From NCBI GenBank assembly GCA_012267415.1, contig JAAXGN010000078.1, positions 51,631 to 115,630 of the forward strand: a DNA stretch of 64,000 nucleotides, written 5' to 3'. The stretch's first letter is position 1. Every line of letters begins with the position of its first letter. This stretch comes from Candidatus Poribacteria bacterium. Lineage in GTDB: Bacteria; Poribacteria; WGA-4E; WGA-3G. The translations under genes were made by a program, and so were the position numbers. Below the pieces are notes generated by a model, which saw only the letters and a program-made list of their open reading frames with translations, made no database searches and had not been told where the DNA came from. This document shows, piece after piece, positions 33,530 through 42,824 of this stretch.

Positions 33530-34540
33530 ATGGAAACAATCGGTATTGGTGTTATCGGATGTGGTGGGATGGGAAGAAGTCTTGCAAATGCCGCAAACAC
33601 TGTTGAAGGAGTCAACATTATCTGCGTTAGCGACCTTCAAGCGGAATTGGCACAAACCCTCGCCGATAATCTTGAAACAGAATACACAACCGACTACCAT
33701 GAACTGCTTGAAAATGATGAGATTGACGTTGTATTGATCGCATCACCTCCATTCTTACACTCACAGATGACTGTTGATGCAGCAAAAGCTGGTAAGCACG
33801 TTTTCTCTGAAAAACCGATGGCACCTACCTTAGAAGCGTGCGATGCTATGCTACAGGCTGCATCTGAGAATGGTGTCAAACTCACAATCGGATTGGTATG
33901 TCGCTATCATGCAACACATTCAAAAGTAAGAGAAATAGTACATAGCGGAGAACTTGGTGCACCGGTCAACATGATGGTGCACCGCATTGGTGGTCCCTGG
34001 CGGGGTGGGAACCGAACACCTTGGCGTCTGGAACGCGCGAAATCTGGGGGCAGTCTGATGGAGATCAATGCACACGAAATAGACTTCATGCGATGGACTT
34101 TTGGAGATGTTAAATCTGTCTACGCTACTGGCGGGACGTACATTCAGGAAGATACAGATTATCCTGACATCGTATTGGCTTCACTCAATTTCGAGAACGG
34201 TGCTGTCGGATTACTACACTCAAGTCATGTCGCAGCAGTTGGTGGATATGGCGGACGTGTGGATTGTGAAAAGGGGAGTATCTACTTCCCACAAATTTGG
34301 GGTGGAGACGCTGCCATCCAAATAAAGCCTTTTGAAAGTGAAGGCAGGAGCATCAGGATCGGCGATATTAGAGTACCATCACCTGTACAACAGGAAATTC
34401 GTGTATTTGTTGAAGCTGTCAGAAATGATACACAGCCTCCTATTACAGGAGTTGATGGACGTGCTGCTGTTGAAATCGCATTAGCCGCATATCAATCCGT
34501 GGAAACTGGAAAACCCGTTCAATTACCACTAAATAGTTAA
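33530..34540 (+). CDS. Gfo/Idh/MocA family oxidoreductase, paired with an UxuA-like dehydratase
   Basis: A 336-aa protein. The ATG at 33530 has GGAG 6 nt upstream; an ATG four codons earlier overlaps that site. It shows a textbook dinucleotide loop (IGVIGCGGMGRSLA), the signature GKHVFSEKPMAPT, and LMEINAHEIDFMRW with the catalytic-region Glu/His. Size is at the short end of the family. It is followed after 121 nt by a mannonate-dehydratase-like gene on the same strand, although a repeat lies between them. Together they suggest uronate or aldonate breakdown (inference). Confidence 0.92.
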   Translation: METIGIGVIGCGGMGRSLANAANTVEGVNIICVSDLQAELAQTLADNLETEYTTDYHELLENDEIDVVLIASPPFLHSQMTVDAAKAGKHVFSEKPMAPTLEACDAMLQAASENGVKLTIGLVCRYHATHSKVREIVHSGELGAPVNMMVHRIGGPWRGGNRTPWRLERAKSGGSLMEINAHEIDFMRWTFGDVKSVYATGGTYIQEDTDYPDIVLASLNFENGAVGLLHSSHVAAVGGYGGRVDCEKGSIYFPQIWGGDAAIQIKPFESEGRSIRIGDIRVPSPVQQEIRVFVEAVRNDTQPPITGVDGRAAVEIALAAYQSVETGKPVQLPLNS

Positions 34541-34582
34541 ACTTAGAATTATTTGTAAACACTTATCCATTAGCAAATATGC

Positions 34583-34638
34583 GTTTGTAGTAGGGCAATT
34601 CATTGCCCGTCGTGTCAAGAAGTGATCTATATTTTTGG
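34583..34638. repeat. GTAGTAGGGCAATTCATTGCCCGTC repeat with GTGTCAAGAAGTG flank
   Basis: Same family as 3936 and an extended inverted match to 23992-24034. It lies between the MocA gene and the UxuA-like gene. Confidence 0.7.
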
Positions 34639-34661
34639 GTTTCACTATAATGGAGGATAAT

Positions 34662-35600
34662 ATGAAACTATCTGTATGGGATGGTGGACTTTCAGATTCA
34701 TACTTGAAACAGGTAACACAACTCGGAGCAGACTGCATTGATTTTGGAAATGGGGGTTCGTTTCCAGGGGTCAAGGAACAGGGATATCCCGATCTGGATG
34801 AACTGTTAAAGATCAAAAAACAGATCCACTCTTACGGGTTGGACATCAACCGAGTGACACTGCCAAACATCACAGAAAAGTATATGAAAGGACTCCCCGA
34901 TAGTGAAATAGAATTGGAAAACACATGTAATGCTCTTAAAGTGTTTGCAGAAGCGGGAGTCCCGATCGCACGTCAAAGGTTTTGGGGGGATACGTTTGAC
35001 TACCTTATGACGCGATATGCAGCTGTTCATCGTGGCGGATATACCTCTCGGGGAGAAAGTCGCGCTGCAACAAAGAACCCTCCCGACACACCGACTTTGG
35101 AAGAACTTGACGAATGGTGGATGCGTTTCTGTGAAGTCTACGGTGCATTAGTACCGATTGCAGATGAATACGACATCAAACTCGCCATTCATCCATCAGA
35201 TGTACCGAATCCTGATACACCCTTTGGTAGTCTTGGATTTCATCGCGTCATTGATGCGTTTCCAAGTAGGAATGTCGGCTATCTATACTGTTGTGGTACT
35301 CGCGCTGAAGCAGGTGGCAGTGCAATCGTACTTGATGAAATAAACAACTACGGACGCAAAGGACGTATCTTTATGGTCCATCTCCGCAATGTGCGAGGTA
35401 GTCTCGCGACTGCAGGTGCATTTGAGGAAACGCTACTTGATGATGGTGACATGAATATGTTCAGGATCATAAAGGAACTTCAAAAGGTAGGGTTTGATGG
35501 ATGTATCAATGCTGACCATATTCCAAGACTGGAAGGTGACGTTGGATTAGCATATTCTGTTGGATACATTAAAGCTCTGTTTGCAGCATTAGCAGCATAG
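34662..35600 (+). CDS. Mannonate dehydratase (UxuA)-like TIM-barrel enzyme
   Basis: A 312-aa protein starting at the ATG at 34662, 5 nt after GGAGG. UxuA hallmarks are visible: KLAIHPSDVPNPDTPFGSLG, YLYCCGTRAEAG (CCGT), GRIFMVHLRNV, and INADHIPRLEGD near the end, which together supply Cys and His metal ligands. UxuA converts D-mannonate to 2-keto-3-deoxygluconate in glucuronate catabolism. Sequence order and motifs fit, but the protein is shorter than the E. coli enzyme, so the precise acid sugar is uncertain. A terminator-like hairpin follows at 35621. Confidence 0.85.
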   Translation: MKLSVWDGGLSDSYLKQVTQLGADCIDFGNGGSFPGVKEQGYPDLDELLKIKKQIHSYGLDINRVTLPNITEKYMKGLPDSEIELENTCNALKVFAEAGVPIARQRFWGDTFDYLMTRYAAVHRGGYTSRGESRAATKNPPDTPTLEELDEWWMRFCEVYGALVPIADEYDIKLAIHPSDVPNPDTPFGSLGFHRVIDAFPSRNVGYLYCCGTRAEAGGSAIVLDEINNYGRKGRIFMVHLRNVRGSLATAGAFEETLLDDGDMNMFRIIKELQKVGFDGCINADHIPRLEGDVGLAYSVGYIKALFAALAA

Positions 35601-35620
35601 TGGTCTTCAAAAATAGAACA

Positions 35621-35656
35621 AGCCAGTTATATACAACACCGTGTTGACAACTGGCT
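35621..35656 (+). terminator. Terminator-like hairpin after the UxuA-like gene
   Basis: AGCCAGTT pairs with AACTGGCT, with an inner AACAC/GTGTT continuation, 20 nt past the stop. U-run weak (CTAATTTCT). Confidence 0.5.
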
Positions 35657-35708
35657 CGCTCTAATTTCTGTAACTATGGTGAAATATGTAAATATGTTTA
35701 CACATCTT

Positions 35709-35776
35709 CTGTAGGAGGGAATTCCGATTCCCGACTGAACGCTTTGATAGTCGGGAATCGGAATTCCCTCCTACAG
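35709..35776. repeat. Perfect 28-bp inverted repeat (CTGTAGGAGG family)
   Basis: Both arms, CTGTAGGAGGGAATTCCGAT plus TCCCGACT and the exact reverse complement, are uninterrupted around a 12-nt loop. Converging genes flank it. A diverged copy lies at 1862-1943. Confidence 0.9.
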
Positions 35777-35822
35777 AAAAGAATGTCAAATTAATTCTAT
35801 GTTCTACCATAAGTCCAAATCG

Positions 35823-37358
35823 TTACCAAGAATCTGTTCTGAATGGAGAGGCTGGTAACCCCTCTTTGTTCATAAGATTCGGTTCAGCAATTTGATTCCA
35901 TCCGAAACGTACCGCGACAGGTGCATCAACTACATCGCTTGATACGACGACAGTATCACCATCAATAACTGCAACAGCATCAACGAACTCTTGGTCTTCA
36001 CCAGCGATTTCGAACCAAGACAACGCTTCATCATGTCGTGCCGCTAAACCGCTGCCGACATGGTCAAAACTTAGACGGATTGAATTCCCATCTATCTGCA
36101 TGGATTTGTATAGTGGGCCCGAACAAACGAGATCATCCTGACCGTAAGTCTTGGCGAGTGCCCAATAAGCAAGTCTCAAACCGACATCTTGTTTATTGCG
36201 TGGATGAATATCTTTGACGTTACCAATGTCCGTTGTCACAACCATACCGGTATTTGGTACAGACAACGTGGCGGTCTGTCCATCCCACAACCGTGGAAGT
36301 TTCGTGTGGTCATTTCTATCATAACCACCCCACGGTGCAAGTTGAACAAAATAGAACGGAAACTCACCTTGATCCCAGATTTCACGCCATCCATAAATTA
36401 GTGCCTTCATCTTCTCAAAGTACATCATTCCATCACCCATATTTGACTCACCTTGATACCATAGCGCACCACGTATTGCATAAGGAACAATGGGATAGAT
36501 CATCTTGTTATAGATGGCAGTTGGACGATTGTGGGGTGTTAAGGGATGCGGATTATGGGGTAATTCAAAGATAGTGCCACCAGTTTCCAATGCTTCACGT
36601 GTTTCTGCGATCCATTCTTCGATTTCACTAATCTTCTGTGGTAAACCCATGCGATAGTTTTTGTCAATATCGCGAATTTCCTCAGAAATGGATGACAGCG
36701 CGGGGACAGAATCAAACCCTACGGGTGCTGTCCATGCTTCAATACGTGTACCACCCCAAGACGTGTCAATCAGTCCTATCGGAACATCAATCTCCTTGTG
36801 GACATGTTTGCCGAAGTTGTAGGCAACAGCGGAGAAGTGTCGGATTGTATCAGGGGATGTTGGTCGCCACTCCGTATTCACATCTTCTGACGGTAAACCG
36901 GAAGCTTGCAACGGTATATGGAAGAGACGAATATTCGGATAGTTTGCCGCAGCGATCTCTTCCCGGCTGTTGTTTGATTGGTTGACCGTCCAACCCATAT
37001 TCGACTGTCCAGAACATACCCACACTTCACCAAATAGTATATCAGTGAAGATTACAGCGTTATTTCCAACGACCTTGAGTGTGTAAGGACCACCTGCTGG
37101 TCTGGCTTGTAGTTCAGTACGCCAGTTGCCTTTTTCATCCGCTACCGCTGTTTTTGTTTCAATTTCACTATTCGTGTTTCCATCCAAAAGCGTCAGCGTA
37201 ACTTCTGCCTCTGCATCTGCCCATCCCCAGATTGGTACAGGCATTTCACGTTGCAGCACCATGTTATCACCGAAAATACGGGGTAGTTTTACCTCCGCAA
37301 ATGCAAAACTGTGTGACATCAATAATGCACTTATCAGAACGATTACTGCTAATTTCAT
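35823..37358 (-). CDS. Secreted sialate O-acetylesterase family protein
   Basis: A 511-aa protein. I start it at the ATG at 37356-37358 after AAAGGAGA, giving a clean signal peptide (KLAVIVLISALLMSHSFAFA). It follows the usual order: an N-terminal beta domain (IFGDNMVLQREMPVPIWGWA), the SGNH/GDSL nucleophile block GEVWVCSGQSNMGW, DTSWGGTRIEAWT, GALWYQGESN and a DIGNVKDIHPRNK block with catalytic Asp/His. It should remove O-acetyl groups from sialic acid or other acetylated glycans outside the cytoplasm. A 145-bp repeat element ends 17 nt upstream of its start. Confidence 0.93.
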   Translation of the reverse strand: MKLAVIVLISALLMSHSFAFAEVKLPRIFGDNMVLQREMPVPIWGWADAEAEVTLTLLDGNTNSEIETKTAVADEKGNWRTELQARPAGGPYTLKVVGNNAVIFTDILFGEVWVCSGQSNMGWTVNQSNNSREEIAAANYPNIRLFHIPLQASGLPSEDVNTEWRPTSPDTIRHFSAVAYNFGKHVHKEIDVPIGLIDTSWGGTRIEAWTAPVGFDSVPALSSISEEIRDIDKNYRMGLPQKISEIEEWIAETREALETGGTIFELPHNPHPLTPHNRPTAIYNKMIYPIVPYAIRGALWYQGESNMGDGMMYFEKMKALIYGWREIWDQGEFPFYFVQLAPWGGYDRNDHTKLPRLWDGQTATLSVPNTGMVVTTDIGNVKDIHPRNKQDVGLRLAYWALAKTYGQDDLVCSGPLYKSMQIDGNSIRLSFDHVGSGLAARHDEALSWFEIAGEDQEFVDAVAVIDGDTVVVSSDVVDAPVAVRFGWNQIAEPNLMNKEGLPASPFRTDSW

Positions 37359-37375
37359 AAGTATCTCCTTTATTG

Positions 37376-37520
37376 TAACGTCAGTTTGATTAATCATTTC
37401 AGATGCGTTCACTCACTCCATTTTTGTATTTGAGAGGCGTGAATTGTAGCACAAACTTTCAGTTTGTAGCATATCTGGCGCAAACTGAAAGTTTACGCTA
37501 CATTTATCAAACTCACGTTA
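37376..37520. repeat. 145-bp MITE-like element with terminal inverted repeats (copy 1)
   Basis: It begins TAACGTCAGTTTGAT and ends ATCAAACTCACGTTA, inverted repeats of about 16 bp. The body holds the GTAGCACAAACTTTCAGTTT palindromes. It matches the reverse complement of 47754-47898 over its whole length. It occupies the leader/promoter zone of the sialate esterase. Confidence 0.8.
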
Positions 37521-37579
37521 TTGTAAGTAGTTTTGGGATTGCGTTCTTTATTCATGTCATCATAACGTAGGATGTTATC

Positions 37580-39928
37580 CTAAATTCTTACATATTTTAG
37601 TCGTTCGGCAAGATAAGAATTACGTTCCATCACACGATTGTTGCGGATACATATTCCAAGTGCTTGCTTTGTGCCGACTATCACGACAAGTTCCTTTGCA
37701 CGTGTTATTCCTGTGTAAAGTAGATTTCGCTGTAACATGATATAATGCTGCGTATGTACAGGAATGACAACAGCAGGATATTCACTCCCTTGTGACTTGT
37801 GGATGGTTGTGGCATACGCTAAAACTAATTCATTTAGGTCAGCCATATCATAAACAACACTCTTTTCAGGAAATCGCACTTTAACCTGCTTTTCAACAGA
37901 GTCAATGTCCAGAATCCTACCGATATCGCCATTATACACATCATAGTCGTAGTTATTCCGTATCTGCATCACCTTATCACCGCGTCTGAATGATTGCCAC
38001 CCGCGTATGACTCCTTCAGCGTGTGGATTCAGTTCTTCCTGCAAACACGTGTTTAGGTTCTCTGAACCGAGTATTCCCCGCCGCATAGGACATAGCAACT
38101 GTATATCGTCTATAGGATGCAGGTTAAAATGTTCAGGTAATCTCTTAGAGATCAAAGATATTATCTGATCAGCACAGGATTCTGGTTCATCCTCTTCAAT
38201 GAAGAAGAAATTCCTTTCAGCTGCCCCTGATGTCTTTGGGAATTCACCTGAATTAATTAAGTGTGCATTTGTAACGATCATGCTCTGCTGTGCCTGTCTG
38301 AATATCTCCGTAAGTTTTACAACGGGTATTCTTTCTGATTCAATTAGACTGTGCAGAACATTCCCCGCGCCAACAGATGGGAGCTGGTCTGTATCCCCTA
38401 TCAGGATAACGGTTGCACCTGTTGGTACCGCTTGGATCAACCTATTCATTAAGACGAGGTCTACCATAGACATCTCATCCACTATGACGACATCTGCTTC
38501 TAATGGATTATCTCTGTTACGCTTAAATCCGTTATCTTGAAAAGAGTATTCAAGTAGACGATGAATAGTTTTCGCTTCCCGACCTGTAGTTTCACTCAGG
38601 CGTTTTGCTGCACGGCCCGTTGGTGCTGCCAATACAATTGTCCTCTTATCTTTCTCAAACAGATGAATCATGCCTACCGTAGTAGTCGTTTTGCCTGTAC
38701 CTGGACCTCCTGTGAGAATCATCACGTTTTCTGAAAGTGCCGTTTGAATCGCTTCTCTTTGTTGTGGAGCAAATTCGATCTGCAATTCACTTTCTAATTG
38801 CTGCAAAGATGTATTGATATCCAATTCAGTCGTTTTCCTTAGATTATTATACAACAGACGCGTGAGTTGATTGGCAACGCCTATTTCGGCATAGTAAAAT
38901 GGAGACAGATATACCGCAGAATTCTCAATTGATTTAGATGTTTCTTCAGATAGTTTCATCTCGGTAGAAACGTCATTATCGTCTACAGTCTCAATGTATT
39001 TGTTTTCATTCTCAAATAATGTTGTTGCTTTAGAACTACTGTTCAACCATTCATTTATGATGTTGTGTTCTTTGACGAATTCAACCGTATTTTCTCCTGA
39101 CGACAGTACTATTTCCTCTTTTTGTGTCAGTGCTACTATACCCAATTCTACTGTCTGAGCATTCTGTTCAAGCATCTCTTCACAGGCATTGATTAATTCA
39201 TCGGGATGTTGAAAGACATGTCCTTCATCTGCTTTCTGACTAAGAACATACTTGATACCTGCTTGTATACGATGCGGATCGTTACTATCAATACCGAGTT
39301 TCTGTGCAATCGTATCAGCAGTAACAAAACCGATGCCATATATATCATCGGCAAGACGATAGGGATTTTCAGTTACAATTGGAATCGCTTCATTTTGGTA
39401 GGTCTTGTATATTTTCGCCGCATGTGACGTACTAACATTATGAGATTGTAGAAAAAGCATGACATTTTTGATTTCACGTTGATCATCCCATGCTTGCTTA
39501 ATCATTTTAACACGTTTCTGTCCAATGCCAGGTACACTCGCAAGCTTCTGCGGTTGTTGTTCAATCACATCAATCGTATCCAACCCAAACCTACTAACAA
39601 TACGATTTGCCATTTTGGGTCCAATACCTTTTATGAGTCCAGAACCTAAGTATTTCCGTATACCGAGTACATTTGCAGGTTGAATTGTCTCATATTTCTC
39701 AATCTGAAATTGTCTACCGTATTTCGGATTGTTGACCCATTCGCCGCTTAGCAGCAGACTTTCTCCAGGATTAACAGAGACAAGGTTTCCAACGATAGTA
39801 ATGAGTTCTGCATGACCCCGCGCAGAAAACCTTCCGACTGTATAACCTGAATCAGGATTTTCATATACGATGCGTTCAAGAATACCATTTAATGTATCCA
39901 TGTTCTCACTCATACGAAGTAAAATCAT
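37580..39928 (-). CDS. recD2: RecD2-like 5'-3' DNA helicase
   Basis: A 782-aa protein of the RecD2/TraA type. Order: N-terminal OB-like region (NGILERIVYENPDSGYTVGR), helix-hairpin-helix modules (LIKGIGPKMANRIV; LASVPGIGQKRVKMI), Walker A LTGGPGTGKTTTT, Walker B VIVDEMSMVD, motif III LIGDTDQLPSVG, and the C-terminal UvrD-like TIHKSQGSEYPAVVIPV and LYTGITRAKELVVIVG. An acidic/serine-rich stretch of about 60 residues (around 275-345) interrupts the usual path before VYLSPFYYAEIGVA. The start codon overlaps the thrC stop by 4 nt (ATGA). It works in DNA repair independently of RecBC. Confidence 0.93.
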   Translation of the reverse strand: MILLRMSENMDTLNGILERIVYENPDSGYTVGRFSARGHAELITIVGNLVSVNPGESLLLSGEWVNNPKYGRQFQIEKYETIQPANVLGIRKYLGSGLIKGIGPKMANRIVSRFGLDTIDVIEQQPQKLASVPGIGQKRVKMIKQAWDDQREIKNVMLFLQSHNVSTSHAAKIYKTYQNEAIPIVTENPYRLADDIYGIGFVTADTIAQKLGIDSNDPHRIQAGIKYVLSQKADEGHVFQHPDELINACEEMLEQNAQTVELGIVALTQKEEIVLSSGENTVEFVKEHNIINEWLNSSSKATTLFENENKYIETVDDNDVSTEMKLSEETSKSIENSAVYLSPFYYAEIGVANQLTRLLYNNLRKTTELDINTSLQQLESELQIEFAPQQREAIQTALSENVMILTGGPGTGKTTTTVGMIHLFEKDKRTIVLAAPTGRAAKRLSETTGREAKTIHRLLEYSFQDNGFKRNRDNPLEADVVIVDEMSMVDLVLMNRLIQAVPTGATVILIGDTDQLPSVGAGNVLHSLIESERIPVVKLTEIFRQAQQSMIVTNAHLINSGEFPKTSGAAERNFFFIEEDEPESCADQIISLISKRLPEHFNLHPIDDIQLLCPMRRGILGSENLNTCLQEELNPHAEGVIRGWQSFRRGDKVMQIRNNYDYDVYNGDIGRILDIDSVEKQVKVRFPEKSVVYDMADLNELVLAYATTIHKSQGSEYPAVVIPVHTQHYIMLQRNLLYTGITRAKELVVIVGTKQALGICIRNNRVMERNSYLAERLKYVRI

Positions 39929-41169
39929 TCAATGTTCGTCATGAGTTTCCGAAATGCATTTAGTTGAGGTGCGATTATATGGGGTTGATCCATTTTGTCC
40001 TCAATTGCCTCAATCGTCTTGAAACCATTCCCCGTAATAGAAACAACGATGCTTTCATCACGACCAATGACGCCGCTCTCTATTAATTTCTTTGTTACAG
40101 CAAGCGTAACACCGCCAGCTGTCTCTGTGAAAATACCTTCTGTCGCAGCCAGAAGATTTATCGCTTCAACAATCTCATCATCTGTCGCATGTTCACCAAC
40201 ACCACCCGATTTTCTTACGGTATCAACAGCATAGATTCCATCTGCCGGATTTCCAATGGCAAGAGACTTCGCAATCGTATCAGGTTTGACAGGTTTGACA
40301 AAATCACTATTCTCCTTGTATGTATTGACTATCGGTCCACATCCTTCTGCTTGAGCCACATGTATTTTTGTGTTCGGTTTTTCAATCAATTCTAATAGAT
40401 GAAATTCTTTTATGGCTTTTCCTATCTTTGTTATGAGTGAACCCCCCGCAGCGGGAGCAACAATATGGTCAGGTGTTTCCCAACCCAGTTGTTCTATTAT
40501 CTCAAAACATAACGTCTTTGAACCTTCTGCATAGTATGGACGGATATTGATGTTCACGAATGCCCACGGATATACTCCTGCTATCTCACTGCATAAACGA
40601 TTAACATCATCATAATTCCCCATTATGCCAACAACTGTAGGCGCAAAAACAAGAGAAGCAACCACTTTACCTGCTTCCAAGTCTGCTGGAATGAAGATGT
40701 AACAATTGAGATTGGCAATCGCAGCATGCGCTGCAACAGCATTCGCCAGATTACCTGTCGACGCGCATGAAACCGTATCAAAATCAAATTCCTTAGACTT
40801 GCTCAAGGCAATCGAAACGACACGGTCTTTGAATGACAGTGTTGGATGACACACAGAATCGTCCTTAACATAGATTTCTGATACACCAAGCGCATCACCA
40901 AGATTCTTTGCGCGAATCAAGGGTGTAAAACCGGAATTAAGTCCATCTGTTGGATCACCATCAATAGGTAAAAGGTCAGCATATCTCCACAAACTTTCAG
41001 GTCCCTGTTCTATTGAATGCCTTGAGACAGACTTTTTGATTTCATCGTAGTTGTAGTTCACTTCTAAAGGACCGAAACAGAACTCGCAAACATGAAGCGG
41101 CTCCTTCGGATAGTCCCTTCCACACTCTCTACATTTTAAACCTAAGACTTTTGCCACATTCTCCTCCAA
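39925..41169 (-). CDS. thrC: Threonine synthase with N-terminal zinc ribbon
   Basis: A 414-aa PLP enzyme. It opens with a Cys4 knuckle (LKCRECGRDYPKEP, HVCEFCFGPL), common in this threonine synthase branch. The PLP lysine lies in HPTLSFKDRVVSIALSK. The phosphate-binding loop appears as ASTGNLANAVAAHAA, and VAPAAGGSLI follows. It converts O-phosphohomoserine to threonine. It is the middle gene of a three-gene minus-strand unit: 16 nt after the deacetylase-like gene and overlapping recD2 by 4 nt. Confidence 0.92.
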   Translation of the reverse strand: MEENVAKVLGLKCRECGRDYPKEPLHVCEFCFGPLEVNYNYDEIKKSVSRHSIEQGPESLWRYADLLPIDGDPTDGLNSGFTPLIRAKNLGDALGVSEIYVKDDSVCHPTLSFKDRVVSIALSKSKEFDFDTVSCASTGNLANAVAAHAAIANLNCYIFIPADLEAGKVVASLVFAPTVVGIMGNYDDVNRLCSEIAGVYPWAFVNINIRPYYAEGSKTLCFEIIEQLGWETPDHIVAPAAGGSLITKIGKAIKEFHLLELIEKPNTKIHVAQAEGCGPIVNTYKENSDFVKPVKPDTIAKSLAIGNPADGIYAVDTVRKSGGVGEHATDDEIVEAINLLAATEGIFTETAGGVTLAVTKKLIESGVIGRDESIVVSITGNGFKTIEAIEDKMDQPHIIAPQLNAFRKLMTNIE

Positions 41170-41185
41170 ATAATTAGCAATGGTA

Positions 41186-42601
41186 TTATATCGTCAATAC
41201 GATCTCAAATTCGTTATTTCCGTGTTCCAAAGCGAGACGGATAAACAGCAGATGCTCATCTACCCATTTTATCTCTTTGGTATTCGTATTCTCCAACTGT
41301 AGACCCAGATGATTTCCCCAAACCGCAATACCGTAAGGCATTGATTTCGTAGATTCTACCGAAAAAACAATGTGCAAACGAGAACGTTTTCTGATTGATC
41401 TGAAACCTGAAATCTTCGGTAAATGAAACTCAATCCCATGCATAGACCCATAAACATGCAAGGAATCTCTTCCATGACTTTCAATGATTGGTGGTGAGAT
41501 ATAGTTGTTCATGTGAGTCGGTTCCATCTCACCTTCAACAAAAGTGAATTGACATTCTGCATCATAATAATGGAACAGTTTCTTGTTCTCGTGTTCGCCA
41601 ACATCATCTGTTTCAACTGTCGCAGATGGATCCGCTCCATCTGTTGAAGACGCTACTTCTGCATCTGGAACATCAGATACGATGAATGTCGATTCAGTTT
41701 GTTGACAATTCGTCCAATAATCATCTACAATTTCTGATAGTGGTAGCACCCTCGTTACATTACTATTGGATACATGTTCAAAATATGTATCCAATTTCTC
41801 CAATGATTCCTGTCCTAACAGTTTTACGTCCAACAACTTAACATGTTCAACAAAACTTAGCCATCTATTCCACTTCTGATTTTCTGAATAGATGTCATAG
41901 AAGTCTTGAATGCTATCTCCAATTAGGGATGCCCTCAAACTTCTCTCTGTCTTCTGCAAATGCGCAGCACTATGATACGGTATAGCAGCGATGCCACCCG
42001 CCGCAGGCGTACTGAAATTATGCTGTTCTCCGGATGGATAGAAGCAGCCAAATGGACATCCCCGATCTGCTTCAGCATCTGTTCCGCGTGCATCATATTG
42101 ATAACCCCATAGACCTTTGAAACCGGTTTGCTCCAACGCATTTACCAAGAGCTGATGTTTCCAATCAGAACCAACGATACTCGGTTCAACCCAATCCATT
42201 GCATGTACAATTTTCTTCCACTCTGTCCGGATATATTTCGGTAGAACTTCTCGCATGTTGACCAGATGTTCTGCTACTATCTCAGGTGGAGCGATGATTT
42301 CTTCTGTCTCTATAGTATGTTCCCTATAATTATGTTCACTGTCAGTCTCAGATTGACCTGTGAGTGATAACCAGTGCTTATTCCATACTCCTTTTATATC
42401 TAACATGAGCAGAGGTTCATCACCGAATTCTGTATGCCACTCTGTTAAGTCTTTTGCCAAGAACTGTGCTGTATCTGCAGAAATTCCCCATGTAATCGGA
42501 ATGCTGTGTTTATGCGCCAAATTTGCTAAAAGACGTGTACCCTCTCGCAAGTCTTGCCGATCTTCAGAAATCGCTGTGCAAACCAGTCCATAATACAACA
42601 T
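41186..42601 (-). CDS. Unassigned protein with polysaccharide-deacetylase-like N-terminal half
   Basis: A 471-aa cytoplasmic protein. The first 230 residues (YYGLVCTAISEDRQDLREG, SIPITWGISADTAQFL, GLWGYQYDARGTDAEADRG, then CPFGCFYPS) look like a (beta/alpha)-barrel of the glycosyl hydrolase/deacetylase group, with candidate metal Asp/His not clearly conserved. The C-terminal 130 residues form a beta-rich domain (YGIAVWGNHLGLQLENTNTK). A low-complexity acidic linker separates them. First gene of an operon with thrC and recD2. Function unknown. Confidence 0.72.
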   Translation of the reverse strand: MLYYGLVCTAISEDRQDLREGTRLLANLAHKHSIPITWGISADTAQFLAKDLTEWHTEFGDEPLLMLDIKGVWNKHWLSLTGQSETDSEHNYREHTIETEEIIAPPEIVAEHLVNMREVLPKYIRTEWKKIVHAMDWVEPSIVGSDWKHQLLVNALEQTGFKGLWGYQYDARGTDAEADRGCPFGCFYPSGEQHNFSTPAAGGIAAIPYHSAAHLQKTERSLRASLIGDSIQDFYDIYSENQKWNRWLSFVEHVKLLDVKLLGQESLEKLDTYFEHVSNSNVTRVLPLSEIVDDYWTNCQQTESTFIVSDVPDAEVASSTDGADPSATVETDDVGEHENKKLFHYYDAECQFTFVEGEMEPTHMNNYISPPIIESHGRDSLHVYGSMHGIEFHLPKISGFRSIRKRSRLHIVFSVESTKSMPYGIAVWGNHLGLQLENTNTKEIKWVDEHLLFIRLALEHGNNEFEIVLTI

Positions 42602-42756
42602 TTCTTAGACTATTTTAAAAAACTGCAACACCCATATCTGCATATATGTTACGCGTACACGGGTTATCCTACACATGTGAAGCATATTGACACCAAATGT
42701 ATTATATCACATAAGCGGATTACATGCCAAAACTTTCACATTTAGCAGAAGTCATA

Positions 42757-42786
42757 TTGAAGTAAAATCAATAAATATGGTAAAAT
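42757..42786 (+). promoter_or_regulatory. Probable promoter of the LRR-dockerin gene
   Basis: TTGAAG, an 18-nt spacer, then TAAAAT preceded by TGG (extended -10). Predicted start about 32 nt before the ATG at 42825. Confidence 0.5.
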
Positions 42787-42824
42787 AAAGAGATATAAGT
42801 TATATCATTGAGGAGAAAAACTGA

